Part shown: piece after piece, positions 1 to 6,461 of the stretch
Layout: the number at the start of each line of letters is the position of its first letter
Numbering within the stretch: the first letter of the stretch is position 1
Source: an uncultured Clostridia bacterium
GTDB lineage: Bacteria > Bacillota > Clostridia > HGM11514
Length of the DNA stretch: 15,350 bases
Assembly: GCA_934489915.1 (NCBI GenBank)
Contig: CAKSSZ010000014.1
Span: 1 to 15,350 of the forward strand
Reading direction: 5' to 3'
Translations under genes and position numbers: made by a program
Notes under the pieces: model-generated
Seen by the model: the letters and a program-made list of their open reading frames with translations, nothing else
Told to the model about the DNA's origin: nothing
Databases searched by the model: none

Positions 1-485
1 GTATAGAACGAACTGCGATCCGGAGACTCTTCCACAACGGTTCCACTATGGCTGATAATAGGAGTTTCAAAAAACTTTGTGCAGGTCACTGCCGATCCAT
101 GTTCTCTGACACTTCTCAGATTAGCATCGATCACTTCCGCTGTAATGCATGGGCGCACGCCGTCATGGATCATAACGATATTATCCCGCCCTTCCCCCTC
201 ACAGGCTGCTCGCAAACCATTCAAGATCGAATCCTGCCCTGTTGCTCCGCCCGGCACGATATCTTTCACCTTACTGATCAGAAAACGTTTGACTAACTTT
301 TGTAAACGCGAGATGCAGTCTTCCTTGCATGCTACATAAATAGCATCCACTGCCGGATGCTCCTCAAAAATTTCCAGCGTGTGAATAATGATAGGTTTTC
401 CATTTACTTCGATAAACTGCTTCGGAAGTCCGGATCCCATACGAGCTCCGCTTCCGCCTGCAAATATGATCGCAATGTTTTTCAT
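1..485 (-). CDS. IspD/TarI-family cytidylyltransferase, 3' end outside window
   Basis: The frame begins with ATG at 485 and stays open to the window edge, giving about 161 of the ~235 residues usual for the family. It shows the glycine-rich CTP-binding loop AGGSGARMG (residues 9-17), the PKQF lysine (K22) and the HDGVRP motif (residues 107-112) typical of IspD and TarI. These enzymes transfer CMP from CTP to a sugar-alcohol phosphate: methylerythritol 4-phosphate for isoprenoid synthesis (IspD) or ribitol 5-phosphate for surface polymers (TarI). The sequence most resembles IspD-like paralogues that clostridia carry in capsule and teichoic-acid-like clusters. The tail of the preceding frame also looks like a glycerophosphotransferase end, so a polymer role is more likely than isoprenoid synthesis, but the substrate cannot be fixed. 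The ribosome binding site AGGAGG lies inside the end of the upstream frame, three bases away, so the two are co-transcribed. Confidence 0.85.
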   Translation of the reverse strand, partial: MKNIAIIFAGGSGARMGSGLPKQFIEVNGKPIIIHTLEIFEEHPAVDAIYVACKEDCISRLQKLVKRFLISKVKDIVPGGATGQDSILNGLRAACEGEGRDNIVMIHDGVRPCITAEVIDANLRSVREHGSAVTCTKFFETPIISHSGTVVEESPDRSSFY

Positions 486-488
486 GTT

Positions 489-995
489 CTATTCCTCCTG
501 CAGCAGGATCTCATCGATTACCCGATCCGATGCATCGCCGCGATATCCGCCAAAATTGTCCTTTGCAAACTGAATGATCTTCTCGGTTTCAAAATCTTTC
601 TCTTCCAGACGTTCCATCAACTGATCAAAGGTGTTAGTGACGTTTTGCTTCTTCTCATCTGTTTCCAAGTCTGTTTTGGTCAGCAAAATCTGAGCGACGG
701 TCTGACAGTATTCCGCAAACATTCTATCGTAAATAGACATCAGCTCACATTGACCGATGGCAGCGACTGCCTGCTTTCCCCGCACTGTTTCCGGTCGGCT
801 CATGAGAGAAAGCTTGCCTACGCCGACTCCCATTGCGCCGGAGGATACCAGCACTACATCATAGCCCCTGTTTTTTAAATCTGCCAAACAGCGTACCAGC
901 TGTTCAATGCGGCGCAGGTTTAGCTTTCCTGTGCTGTAGGTCAGGGTAGAGGTTCCTACCTTTATTATTACTCGTTTGATCTCCTGCAGATTCAT
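489..995 (-). pseudogene. proB: Truncated glutamate 5-kinase (proB) fused to a foreign C-terminal tail
   Basis: Residues 1 to about 130 are a good glutamate 5-kinase N-terminus: IKVGTSTLT phosphate-binding strand, SSGAMGVGVGKL, RGKQAVAAIGQCELM, and the AQILLTKTDLE...QNVTNTFDQLM stretch. ProB should then continue with the INEND substrate motif and the rest of the kinase fold, for about 260-370 residues in all. Here the frame changes to an unrelated ~38-residue tail ending in GDASDRVIDEILLQEE, then stops. That tail resembles the C-terminus of CDP-glycerol glycerophosphotransferases (GxASxRVVxxI). Kinase activity is therefore not expected. The join lies near 600-615. ATG at 995 is preferred because AAGGA sits 8 bases upstream; ATG at 1004 is in frame but has its purine run directly abutting. 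An assembly error or frameshift is the main alternative to a real deletion. Confidence 0.7.
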
Positions 996-1039
996 GTTTG
1001 TCATCCTTCCCCTTTTGTGAAATAAACGGTTCTTTTACT

Positions 1040-1068
1040 ATTTTACAATTTTTCTGACAAATATGCAA
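1040..1068 (-). promoter_or_regulatory. Possible SigA-type promoter for the proB-fusion/cytidylyltransferase unit
   Basis: Read on the minus strand, TTGCAT (1063-1068) and TAAAAT (1040-1045) are separated by 17 bases and lie about 35-45 bases before the start codon. The -10 matches 5 of 6 consensus bases, but the -35 only 3 of 6, so this is a weak prediction. Confidence 0.35.
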
Positions 1069-1116
1069 CACTTTTTTCAAAAATAATGTGTGAGAAACGG
1101 AATTTTGGGAAAAAGA

Positions 1117-1145
1117 TTGACAGGAGTGCGGTTTTTTGTTATGAT
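1117..1145 (+). promoter_or_regulatory. Strong SigA-type promoter of the GerMN lipoprotein gene
   Basis: TTGACA (1117-1122) and TATGAT (1140-1145) have the ideal 17-base spacing. Transcription would begin near 1152, about 30 bases before the ATG at 1181. The match points to vegetative housekeeping expression rather than a sporulation sigma factor. Confidence 0.8.
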
Positions 1146-1180
1146 AAACATAAGATAAATCTGTTAGGGAGAGGTGGATT

Positions 1181-2086
1181 ATGAAGCGGTTATTGTGTTT
1201 GTTGGCAGCGGCGCTTCTTTGTTTTTCCGGGTGCGGAACCAAGCAGCCGGACGCAATCAGTATTGATATTTACGCAGTAGACGGGGGGCAGGAGAATATT
1301 ACCCGTTCTGCAAAGGATGTGCTGCCGGCGGAGAATTTGCCGCTGCTGTATGTGGAGCATACGGTGCAGGCAAACGGCAGTTTGTTCCCGGAAGGGGTGA
1401 AGGTGAAGTCGGTTTCTGTGGATGGGAATACCTTGACGGTGGACTTTTCCAAGGAAATTGCGGATGTTTCGGAAACGGATTTTCTTTTTATTAATGAGTT
1501 ATGTGCTTTGGCAGCTTCTCAGGGAGAGCGGCAAAAGGGACATAAAATTGCTAAGGTAAATGTGCTGTGTGAAGGGGAACAGCTGCCGGATTTTTTCCAA
1601 TATCCTTATCTTACTCATTTGGTGGATTCTGCTGATCAGGCAAATTTTCCTATTTGGATGGCGCGGCTTTATTTTCCGGAGCGGGAAAGCGGAAAGCTGG
1701 TGCGGGAATATCGTCTGTTTCCGGAAGGTTCCAATCCCGGTCAGTTGATTTATGACCAACTTGCCGCCGGGACGGAGGATCCGGCGCATAAGGATAATAT
1801 TTTACCGGCTTCTGCTGTGTTAAACGGTTTATGGTTTGAGGAGGATACCTTTTATTTGGACTTTGGCGCAAGCCTGCTGACCGATTGCACACCGGGGCGG
1901 GAAAACCAGCTGGTACAGGCGCTGATTGCCTGTTATTCGGAATTTACCTATATTAATCAAGTGCAGCTGTCGGTGGACGGCAGCCGGGACGTGACCTTGG
2001 GTGACTTTTCACTGGCTCAGCCCCTGACGGTGGAGGAAGGGTATTTTGACCAGCCGGAGCTTTATTTTCATTCCGATGAGGAATAA
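1181..2086 (+). CDS. Lipoprotein with two GerMN-like domains (GerM-like)
   Basis: The product is 301 residues with a short basic start, a hydrophobic signal and a lipobox FSGC with C18 as the lipidated cysteine, so it should be anchored to the outer face of the membrane. Two copies of the GerMN fold can be seen. The first runs from about residue 45 to 115 (LPLLYVEHTV ... VKVKSVSVDGNTLTVDFS). The second runs from about 160 to 272 (YRLFPEG ... IYDQLAAGT ... LPASAVLNGLWFEEDTFYLDF ... INQVQLSVDG). In Bacillus, GerM is a sporulation and germination lipoprotein with two such domains that takes part in septal peptidoglycan events. Other GerMN lipoproteins have no assigned role. A purine-rich site AGGGAGAGGTGG precedes the ATG. 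The gene is monocistronic: strong promoter upstream, terminator downstream, convergent neighbour. The vegetative-type promoter argues against a purely sporulation role. Confidence 0.85.
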   Translation: MKRLLCLLAAALLCFSGCGTKQPDAISIDIYAVDGGQENITRSAKDVLPAENLPLLYVEHTVQANGSLFPEGVKVKSVSVDGNTLTVDFSKEIADVSETDFLFINELCALAASQGERQKGHKIAKVNVLCEGEQLPDFFQYPYLTHLVDSADQANFPIWMARLYFPERESGKLVREYRLFPEGSNPGQLIYDQLAAGTEDPAHKDNILPASAVLNGLWFEEDTFYLDFGASLLTDCTPGRENQLVQALIACYSEFTYINQVQLSVDGSRDVTLGDFSLAQPLTVEEGYFDQPELYFHSDEE

Positions 2087-2100
2087 AGAAGTATAAAAGA

Positions 2101-2140
2101 AAAATTGCTGCAGCGGATTGGCTTCTGTTGCAGCAATTTT
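2101..2140. terminator. Bidirectional intrinsic terminator between convergent genes
   Basis: A perfect 12-bp inverted repeat (AAAATTGCTGCA at 2101-2112 and TGCAGCAATTTT at 2129-2140) flanks a 16-base loop. A/T runs on both sides give a U-tract in either direction. It lies between the stops of the lipoprotein and aldolase genes and probably serves both. Confidence 0.8.
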
Positions 2141-2159
2141 AATTTCATGTAGAAAGAGT

Positions 2160-2807
2160 TTATTTTGCAGCTCTGGCCTCTTTGATTTTTGTAACAAACT
2201 CCTGAGCGGTTTTGGTGATCAGATCATAGTCGCCTGTTTTTGCGCCGCCGGTCAGACAGCTGCCGGCGCCTACGGCTACTACGCCGTTATGAATCCATTC
2301 CGCTACGTTATCCAGGCTTACGCCGCCGGTAGGCATGATCTTTGCCTGGGGCAGGGGACCGTGGAAGGATTTAATTAACTTCGGACCAAACGCTTCCCCG
2401 GGGAAGAGTTTTACAATATCGGCACCTGCTTCCATCGCCTCTACCATTTCCTTAACCGTCATTACGCCGGGCATACAGGGAACAGCGTAGCGATTACAGG
2501 TTTTCATAGTATTCAGGTCAAAATAAGGGCTTACCACAAATTGTGCGCCGGATAAAATAGCGATTCTTGCGGTTTCGGAATCCAGCACAGTGCCGGCGCC
2601 GACGATCATTTCATTGGGATCGTAGGACGCAGCCAGCTCCTCAATAATTTTATGAGCGCCGGGAACGGTGAAGGTAACTTCAATGGCGCCAATGCCCCCC
2701 TTTAAGCAAGCGTCTGCAATTTTTTTTGCCTGCTCTCCGCTATTGGCACGAACGACGGCAACAATGCCGGTTTCGCAAATCTTGGTAATTACCTGTTGCT
2801 TTTCCAT
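2160..2807 (-). CDS. eda: KDPG/KHG aldolase (2-dehydro-3-deoxyphosphogluconate aldolase)
   Basis: This class I aldolase splits 2-keto-3-deoxy-6-phosphogluconate into pyruvate and glyceraldehyde 3-phosphate, and often also cleaves 4-hydroxy-2-oxoglutarate. It acts in the cytoplasm at the end of Entner-Doudoroff and hexuronate breakdown. The 215 residues match the family's usual length. Visible motifs are IEVTFTVPGA with the catalytic E43, VGAGTVLD (69-76), FVVSPYFD (90-97), PCMPGVMT (110-117), the Schiff-base lysine K133 in VKLFPGE, and the phosphate-binding MPTGGV (158-163). K133 has the same number as in E. coli Eda. The arginine of the E. coli IEVTLR motif is a threonine here, as in many Firmicutes homologues. 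No kinase, dehydratase or uronate gene adjoins it, so the source of its substrate is not visible. The SD is AGGAG, about 10 bases before the ATG. Confidence 0.93.
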   Translation of the reverse strand: MEKQQVITKICETGIVAVVRANSGEQAKKIADACLKGGIGAIEVTFTVPGAHKIIEELAASYDPNEMIVGAGTVLDSETARIAILSGAQFVVSPYFDLNTMKTCNRYAVPCMPGVMTVKEMVEAMEAGADIVKLFPGEAFGPKLIKSFHGPLPQAKIMPTGGVSLDNVAEWIHNGVVAVGAGSCLTGGAKTGDYDLITKTAQEFVTKIKEARAAK

Positions 2808-2846
2808 ACTGCAATCACTCCTAATTGATAAAATAATGTTATTTTC

Positions 2847-2875
2847 ATTGTAGCATATTTTTTACGAAAAGTAAA
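2847..2875 (-). promoter_or_regulatory. Probable SigA-type promoter of the aldolase gene
   Basis: On the minus strand, TTTACT (2870-2875) and TACAAT (2847-2852) are 17 bases apart, about 40 bases before the ATG at 2807. The -10 matches 5 of 6 bases and the -35 matches 4 of 6. Confidence 0.55.
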
Positions 2876-2956
2876 GGAAAAGAAACGATTTTCCCTGCAA
2901 AAAACCGAAAAAAGAAAAAAACGGTATAAAAAAACGAAAAAATTATAAAATAATAC

Positions 2957-2985
2957 TTGACAAATGAAAAATTTTATATTAAAAT
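2957..2985 (+). promoter_or_regulatory. Promoter of the tRNA-Met/tRNA-Glu unit
   Basis: A perfect TTGACA (2957-2962), a 17-base spacer and TAAAAT (2980-2985) lie in a very AT-rich tract. Transcription would start near 2992, about 28 bases before the first tRNA, as expected for a stable-RNA promoter. Confidence 0.8.
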
Positions 2986-3019
2986 ATATGTTGTGCCTGT
3001 GGCATGATGATAAAAATGT

Positions 3020-3096
3020 GGCGGTGTAGCTCAGCTGGCTAGAGCATACGGTTCATACCCGTACGGTCGGTGGTTCAAGTCCACTCGCCGCTACCA
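3020..3096 (+). tRNA. tRNA-Met (CAT), elongator type
   Basis: A full cloverleaf can be drawn. The acceptor stem is GGCGGTG with CGCCGCT (two G-U pairs), the D arm starts at GCTC, the anticodon stem is TACGG/CCGTA around the loop TTCATAC with anticodon CAT, the T loop is TTCAAGT, the discriminator is A3093 and CCA is encoded. The first 27 bases are nearly those of the Bacillus elongator tRNA-Met, and the unpaired first base of initiator tRNA is absent. A CAT anticodon can also be tRNA-Ile2 with lysidine, but the body sequence favours elongator Met. Confidence 0.9.
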
Positions 3097-3101
3097 CATT
3101 C

Positions 3102-3176
3102 GGCCCGTTGGTCAAGCGGTTAAGACACCGCCCTTTCACGGCGATAACGGGGGTTCGATTCCCCCACGGGTCACCA
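3102..3176 (+). tRNA. tRNA-Glu (TTC)
   Basis: The acceptor stem GGCCCGT pairs with ACGGGTC, the anticodon loop is CTTTCAC with anticodon TTC, the T arm is GGGGG-TTCGATT-CCCCC, and CCA is encoded. The sequence is close to Bacillus tRNA-Glu. The outermost anticodon-stem position is a C-A mismatch where Bacillus has a C-G pair. Five bases separate it from the tRNA-Met gene and both share one promoter and terminator. Confidence 0.95.
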
Positions 3177-3214
3177 AATCGGAATGGACATTGCTCCATT
3201 CCGATTTTTCTTTT
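3176..3214 (+). terminator. Strong intrinsic terminator of the tRNA unit
   Basis: An uninterrupted 13-bp stem (AAATCGGAATGGA with TCCATTCCGATTT) around a six-base loop is followed by TTTTTCTTTT. The left arm begins on the last base of the tRNA-Glu CCA, so the stem overlaps the tRNA end by one base. Confidence 0.95.
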
Positions 3215-3359
3215 GCCCAAAAACATCCACCCGTCTCCTATGCACCGATCTTTTTGCGTAAAGTCATGCTTGCTGCGATCATCCGGCTGCCGGCGCTCTC
3301 ATACGCCCCTACGGCATTTTTTATTTAGGAAATAATTTTGCGGGTTGAGTAAATATCTA
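3215..3359. other. Intergenic stretch with no recognisable gene
   Basis: No reading frame with a ribosome binding site, no RNA fold and no repeat of note is seen here. A small GC-rich patch (about 3286-3318, containing the palindrome CCGGCTGCCGG) breaks an otherwise AT-rich spacer between the tRNA terminator and the next promoter. Confidence 0.6.
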
Positions 3360-3388
3360 TTGAATATTTTTTTGATTTATGATATAAT
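3360..3388 (+). promoter_or_regulatory. Extended -10 promoter upstream of the regulatory/export cluster
   Basis: TTGAAT (3360-3365), a 17-base spacer and a perfect TATAAT (3383-3388) preceded by TGA (extended -10 TGn at 3380-3382). Transcription would begin near 3395, leaving a leader of about 115 nt before the ATG at 3511. It is the only convincing promoter seen before the long co-directional cluster. Confidence 0.75.
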
Positions 3389-3394
3389 GTAAAA

Positions 3395-3510
3395 AAGAAT
3401 TACGACAGGCTCCGCTGTTTGTAAAAAACGGGCGGCAGGTAAGGAAATCAAGAGAAAATGACGGTCGTAAGGCGATGCGATGAAACCGTTTGCAGAGAGG
3501 GGAAGGATCG
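3395..3510 (+). promoter_or_regulatory. Structured 5' leader, possible regulatory RNA
   Basis: The leader holds several pairings that cannot all form together. A long-range 7-bp helix TTACGAC (3400-3406)/GTCGTAA (3464-3470) encloses a hairpin CCGC-t-GTTT/AAAC-gg-GCGG (about 3412-3435). ACGGT (3461-3465) can instead pair with ACCGT (3485-3489), and AAACGG (3426-3431) with CCGTTT (3486-3491). The latter sites lie just before the ribosome binding site GAGAGGGGAAGG. I do not recognise a known riboswitch family. It may be a novel leader or a coincidence of short helices. Confidence 0.35.
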
Positions 3511-3810
3511 ATGAATATTCATAAAGTGAAAGAGGATACTACGCTGACCATAGAGCTGGAAGGCAGATTGGATACGGTTTCTGCACCGCAGCTGGAGGCA
3601 GAGCTGAAAAAAAGCGTCTCCGGGGTGGAAACGCTCCTATTTGATTTTGCCAAGCTGGAGTACCTTTCTTCTGCCGGGCTGCGTGTTTTGCTGGCTTCCC
3701 AAAAGGTCATGAACCGGCAGGGAGAAATGAAAATCAAAAACGTCAACAGCACCATTATGGACATTTTTGAGGTGACGGGATTTTCAGAGATACTTACGAT
3801 AGAATCATGA
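3511..3810 (+). CDS. STAS-domain anti-sigma-factor antagonist (SpoIIAA/RsbV-like)
   Basis: The 99-residue protein is a lone STAS domain, the size of SpoIIAA and RsbV. Visible marks are the ELEGRLDTVSAPQLE strand-helix (residues 16-30), the regulatory loop YLSSAGLRVLL (51-61) and the final helix region IFEVTGFSEIL (85-95). S54 aligns with the phosphorylated serine of RsbV, so the protein should bind and displace an anti-sigma kinase when unphosphorylated, and lose that ability once phosphorylated. The aspartate before the serine in RsbV is a serine here, as in many non-SigB STAS proteins. ATG 3511 is chosen because GGGGAAGG lies 6-12 bases upstream; an in-frame TTG at 3490 has no such site. 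Its natural partners are the kinase at 8165 and the phosphatase at 6462 in the same cluster. Confidence 0.9.
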   Translation: MNIHKVKEDTTLTIELEGRLDTVSAPQLEAELKKSVSGVETLLFDFAKLEYLSSAGLRVLLASQKVMNRQGEMKIKNVNSTIMDIFEVTGFSEILTIES

Positions 3811-3829
3811 ATACTTACGAGGAAAAACA

Positions 3830-4717
3830 ATGATACAAACGCCTATGGAGCTTCAAAAAATTCATTTTTCTCAGAAGGAAACGGTGGATCGGGTGCGTTC
3901 CGAATACGGGCATACCTTATCCTCTCACGCATTTGCCTCTCTGTATTTATGGCAGCACGCCATGAAGCTATCCTTGTTATGCAATGAGGATTTTTTTGCT
4001 GTACAATGCGGGGATCGGGAGGAGAACGCCTGGTTTTTTCCCTGCGGCAAGGAAGAAGAGAAATACCGCTTTATTTCTGAGAAAATTTCAGATCAAGCTT
4101 TTTCGCTTTGCTATCTGCGTGAATGTGATATGAAATGGCTGGAGGAACGCTTCCCCGGAAGGTGGCTGTTCCGCCGGGCGAAATCCTCTGACGAATACAT
4201 TTGTAATATTTCGGAATATCTCTCTTTAGAAGGCAGTAAGTTTGCAGAAATCAGAAGAAAGATCAGAAAAATTGACAGGAATTACCGCATTACAACAGCC
4301 GCTATATCGGACGAAACCTTGTGTGACGCATTGAAGGTAGCCGAGCAATGGTACGGGGAGGAGCATCACATCGGCGAGAACGGCTTGACCGACGATATGA
4401 TTGCAGAGCTTGCATTAAAGGAAAGAAAAAAGCTTGAAATCAGCGGGATCATTTTATATGTCGATCATGTGCCGGCCAGCCTTTTTGCCGGATTTCCGCT
4501 GAGCCTGGACACGGTAGATGTGCTGATCGGGAAATGTACTCCCAATGCACCGAAGGGGATTGTGTATTATGCGCTGCGTGAATATCTGCGTTCCTTAGGC
4601 GGCAGATATGTTTATTGCAATCATGAAGAAGATTTAGGCATTGCGGGAATCCGACAGATGAAAAGCAGTCTTTGCCCCATCACCAAAACAAAAATATGGG
4701 AGGCTGTTTTACGATGA
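3830..4717 (+). CDS. DUF2156 / LPG-synthase C-terminal-like acyltransferase
   Basis: The 295 residues match stand-alone DUF2156 proteins, which have the GNAT-like fold also found at the C-terminus of phosphatidylglycerol lysyltransferase (MprF). Recognisable parts are HAFASLYLWQ (residues ~33-42), VQCGDREENAWFFPCG, the central GIILYVDHVPASLFAGFPL strand pair, DTVDVLIGKCTPNAPKGI and the closing YCNHEEDLGIAGIRQMKSS, close to the family's NxEDDLGxxGLRxxK ending. Members are thought to transfer an acyl or aminoacyl group, but substrates are mostly unknown. No membrane segment is seen, so it is probably cytoplasmic. It lies 19 bases after the STAS gene with SD ACGAGGA, and overlaps the next gene by four bases (ATGA), which makes co-translation likely. 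Its role in this cluster is unknown: it could modify lipid, a peptide or a regulator. Confidence 0.8.
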   Translation: MIQTPMELQKIHFSQKETVDRVRSEYGHTLSSHAFASLYLWQHAMKLSLLCNEDFFAVQCGDREENAWFFPCGKEEEKYRFISEKISDQAFSLCYLRECDMKWLEERFPGRWLFRRAKSSDEYICNISEYLSLEGSKFAEIRRKIRKIDRNYRITTAAISDETLCDALKVAEQWYGEEHHIGENGLTDDMIAELALKERKKLEISGIILYVDHVPASLFAGFPLSLDTVDVLIGKCTPNAPKGIVYYALREYLRSLGGRYVYCNHEEDLGIAGIRQMKSSLCPITKTKIWEAVLR

Positions 4718-6447
4718 GTAAAAAGGATTATTTTATCCCCAGAATGTTTTACCGTCTTATGGTTCCGTCTGTGATTTCCTCTTTTGGATATGCATTGGCA
4801 GACATGGCAGACGCCCTTGTTGTCGGTCAGAGGCTGGGGGAAGTCGGTTTGGCGGCAATCAGTCTTTGTATGCCGATTTTTATGCTGATCAATCTCTTTA
4901 TGGATGGGTTTGGCATTGGCGGAAGCGTTTTGTTTTCCCAACGGTTGGGAGAAGGGGATGTGGAGCAGGCGCAGGAGTGCTTTAACCGCACCTGGGTCAC
5001 AACCTTGTTTTTAGGGCTTGTGATCGGGATTGCCGTAAATCTTTTTACAGATCCCTGTCTTCGTCTGCTCGGGACAAATCGGTCGGACGGTGCTGTTTAT
5101 AACGCTTGCCGGGATTATGTTAAAATCATAGCCGCCGGGGCGCCGCTTTTCATGCTGAATGTTGTGTTAGCCGGGTTTTTAAGGAACGATAACAATGCTA
5201 AGCTTGCTTCCATGGGTTTTTTAATCGGGAACATAACGGATATTTTGCTGAACATCCTGTTTGTTTTGTTTTTTGGCTTGGGAACCCGGGGGGCGGCGAT
5301 CTCAACGGTGATCGGATCCTGCCTTGCCATTTTGATTTATTTACCCGGCATCGTAGGGAAGAAAGCCGATATTCTCAGAATTAAGAAATTTTCTTTTTGT
5401 ATCAGAGAGACATTTTACTGCTTCAAAACGGGCTTTGCAACATCGGTCAGACATCTTTTGCAACTGGTTTTCTTTTTGGTAATGAACCGGCTGCTGATGA
5501 CTATCGCAGGCGAGAGCGGAGTGGCTGTATTTGATGTTGTATATAATGTTTCCTTTTTTATTGTTTATCTGTACAACGGTATTGCCGAAGCGCTGCAGCC
5601 TTTGGTGAGTACCTTTACCGGCGAAAATAATGAGGACGATTGCAATACTATTTTAAAGCTTTCAAAAGCGTGGTCGCTTTGCTTAGGCGCTGCCGCAGCG
5701 GCGCTCATTGCGTGGAATGCGGAGGCAATTTCATTGTTATTCGGGATTTCCGGTTCGTTACTTTTGGACAGCGGTACGGCAGTGAGAATTTATTGCGCCG
5801 GGTTTTTGTTTTTGGGCTTGAACATTATGAATGAAAAATATTATCAGTCAAAAGGATCCTTTTTGCCGGCATTTTTTATTGTCATAATGAGGGAGTTTAT
5901 GCTTCTCATTTTGTGTGCGATGGCATTTTCGAGGATTGGCTTTACGGCCATTTGGCTGATGTATCCCGTCACAGAACTGGGAACCTATTTGGTTTTTAAA
6001 GCTTTTTTCCGCTTGCTTGTGAAAAATAAAAAGGGGCTGGACGAGAACAGAAGGCTCCGGATGACCCTTGGCGGGGTAGAGGATATGGAACATGTTTTGT
6101 ACTGCAGCGGTGAATTTTGCAGGCGTATGGGGGCGGATCCAAAGCAGGAATATGCCGTTACATTGGTGATTGAAGAAATTTGCATGTCCATTTTGCGAAA
6201 TGCGTTGAAGGACATTCCCGACGGTAAGATCCGCATTACCTTGCTTGCTCCGGAAAACGGAGAGTTTGTTCTGAATTTTCTGGACAATGCAGTGGAATTT
6301 AATCCGTTCTCGTTTGTGACAGGCAGGATGGAGAGCGAAGAGGATTTCAACATTGATGAAATCAGTATGACCATGATCAAAAATAAGACAAAGAAATTGA
6401 CCTATCACAAGTGCGGCGGGTTTAATTCGCTTGCGGTTTCCATATAG
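4714..6447 (+). CDS. MATE-family transporter fused to a C-terminal HATPase (anti-sigma-like) domain
   Basis: The 577-residue product has two parts. Residues ~10-440 form a multidrug/oligosaccharide/MATE flippase-like membrane domain of about twelve helices (e.g. DMADALVVGQRLGEVGLAAISLCMP, LRLLGTNRSDG, GTRGAAISTVIGSCLAI). MATE proteins export small organic cations or drugs using Na+ or H+ gradients. Residues ~445-577 resemble the HATPase_c_2 domain of RsbW-like anti-sigma kinases. The ATP-site boxes are worn: the N box is EEICMSIL (~487-494) with serine in place of the usual asparagine, and the G1 box reads DNAVEFNPF (~523-531) with alanine for the glycine, so kinase activity is doubtful. ATG 4714 is chosen over an upstream in-frame TTG at 4672 because GGGAGG lies about 9 bases before it and it gives the usual MATE start. 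The fusion suggests the transporter is regulated by, or regulates, the partner switch. Confidence 0.88.
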   Translation: MSKKDYFIPRMFYRLMVPSVISSFGYALADMADALVVGQRLGEVGLAAISLCMPIFMLINLFMDGFGIGGSVLFSQRLGEGDVEQAQECFNRTWVTTLFLGLVIGIAVNLFTDPCLRLLGTNRSDGAVYNACRDYVKIIAAGAPLFMLNVVLAGFLRNDNNAKLASMGFLIGNITDILLNILFVLFFGLGTRGAAISTVIGSCLAILIYLPGIVGKKADILRIKKFSFCIRETFYCFKTGFATSVRHLLQLVFFLVMNRLLMTIAGESGVAVFDVVYNVSFFIVYLYNGIAEALQPLVSTFTGENNEDDCNTILKLSKAWSLCLGAAAAALIAWNAEAISLLFGISGSLLLDSGTAVRIYCAGFLFLGLNIMNEKYYQSKGSFLPAFFIVIMREFMLLILCAMAFSRIGFTAIWLMYPVTELGTYLVFKAFFRLLVKNKKGLDENRRLRMTLGGVEDMEHVLYCSGEFCRRMGADPKQEYAVTLVIEEICMSILRNALKDIPDGKIRITLLAPENGEFVLNFLDNAVEFNPFSFVTGRMESEEDFNIDEISMTMIKNKTKKLTYHKCGGFNSLAVSI

Positions 6448-6461
6448 GAGGGGTTTTTGCA

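Noticed and set aside
357..878. 173-residue plus-strand frame over the cytidylyltransferase and proB region
   Set aside because: The minus-strand frames have strong family motifs and a proper ribosome binding site. The plus frame is cysteine- and leucine-rich noise spanning two minus-strand genes.
3020..3096. tRNA-Ile2 (lysidine-modified CAT) or initiator tRNA-fMet
   Set aside because: The first acceptor pair is formed (G-U) and the body is close to Bacillus elongator tRNA-Met, so elongator Met is the simpler call, although lysidine modification cannot be excluded from DNA alone.
3441..3470. Weak resemblance of the leader to the ATCAAGAG start of a SAM-I riboswitch
   Set aside because: Only an eight-base string matches. 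The conserved GGGACTGGCCC-type core and the other SAM-I helices are absent, and the downstream gene has no link to methionine or cysteine metabolism.
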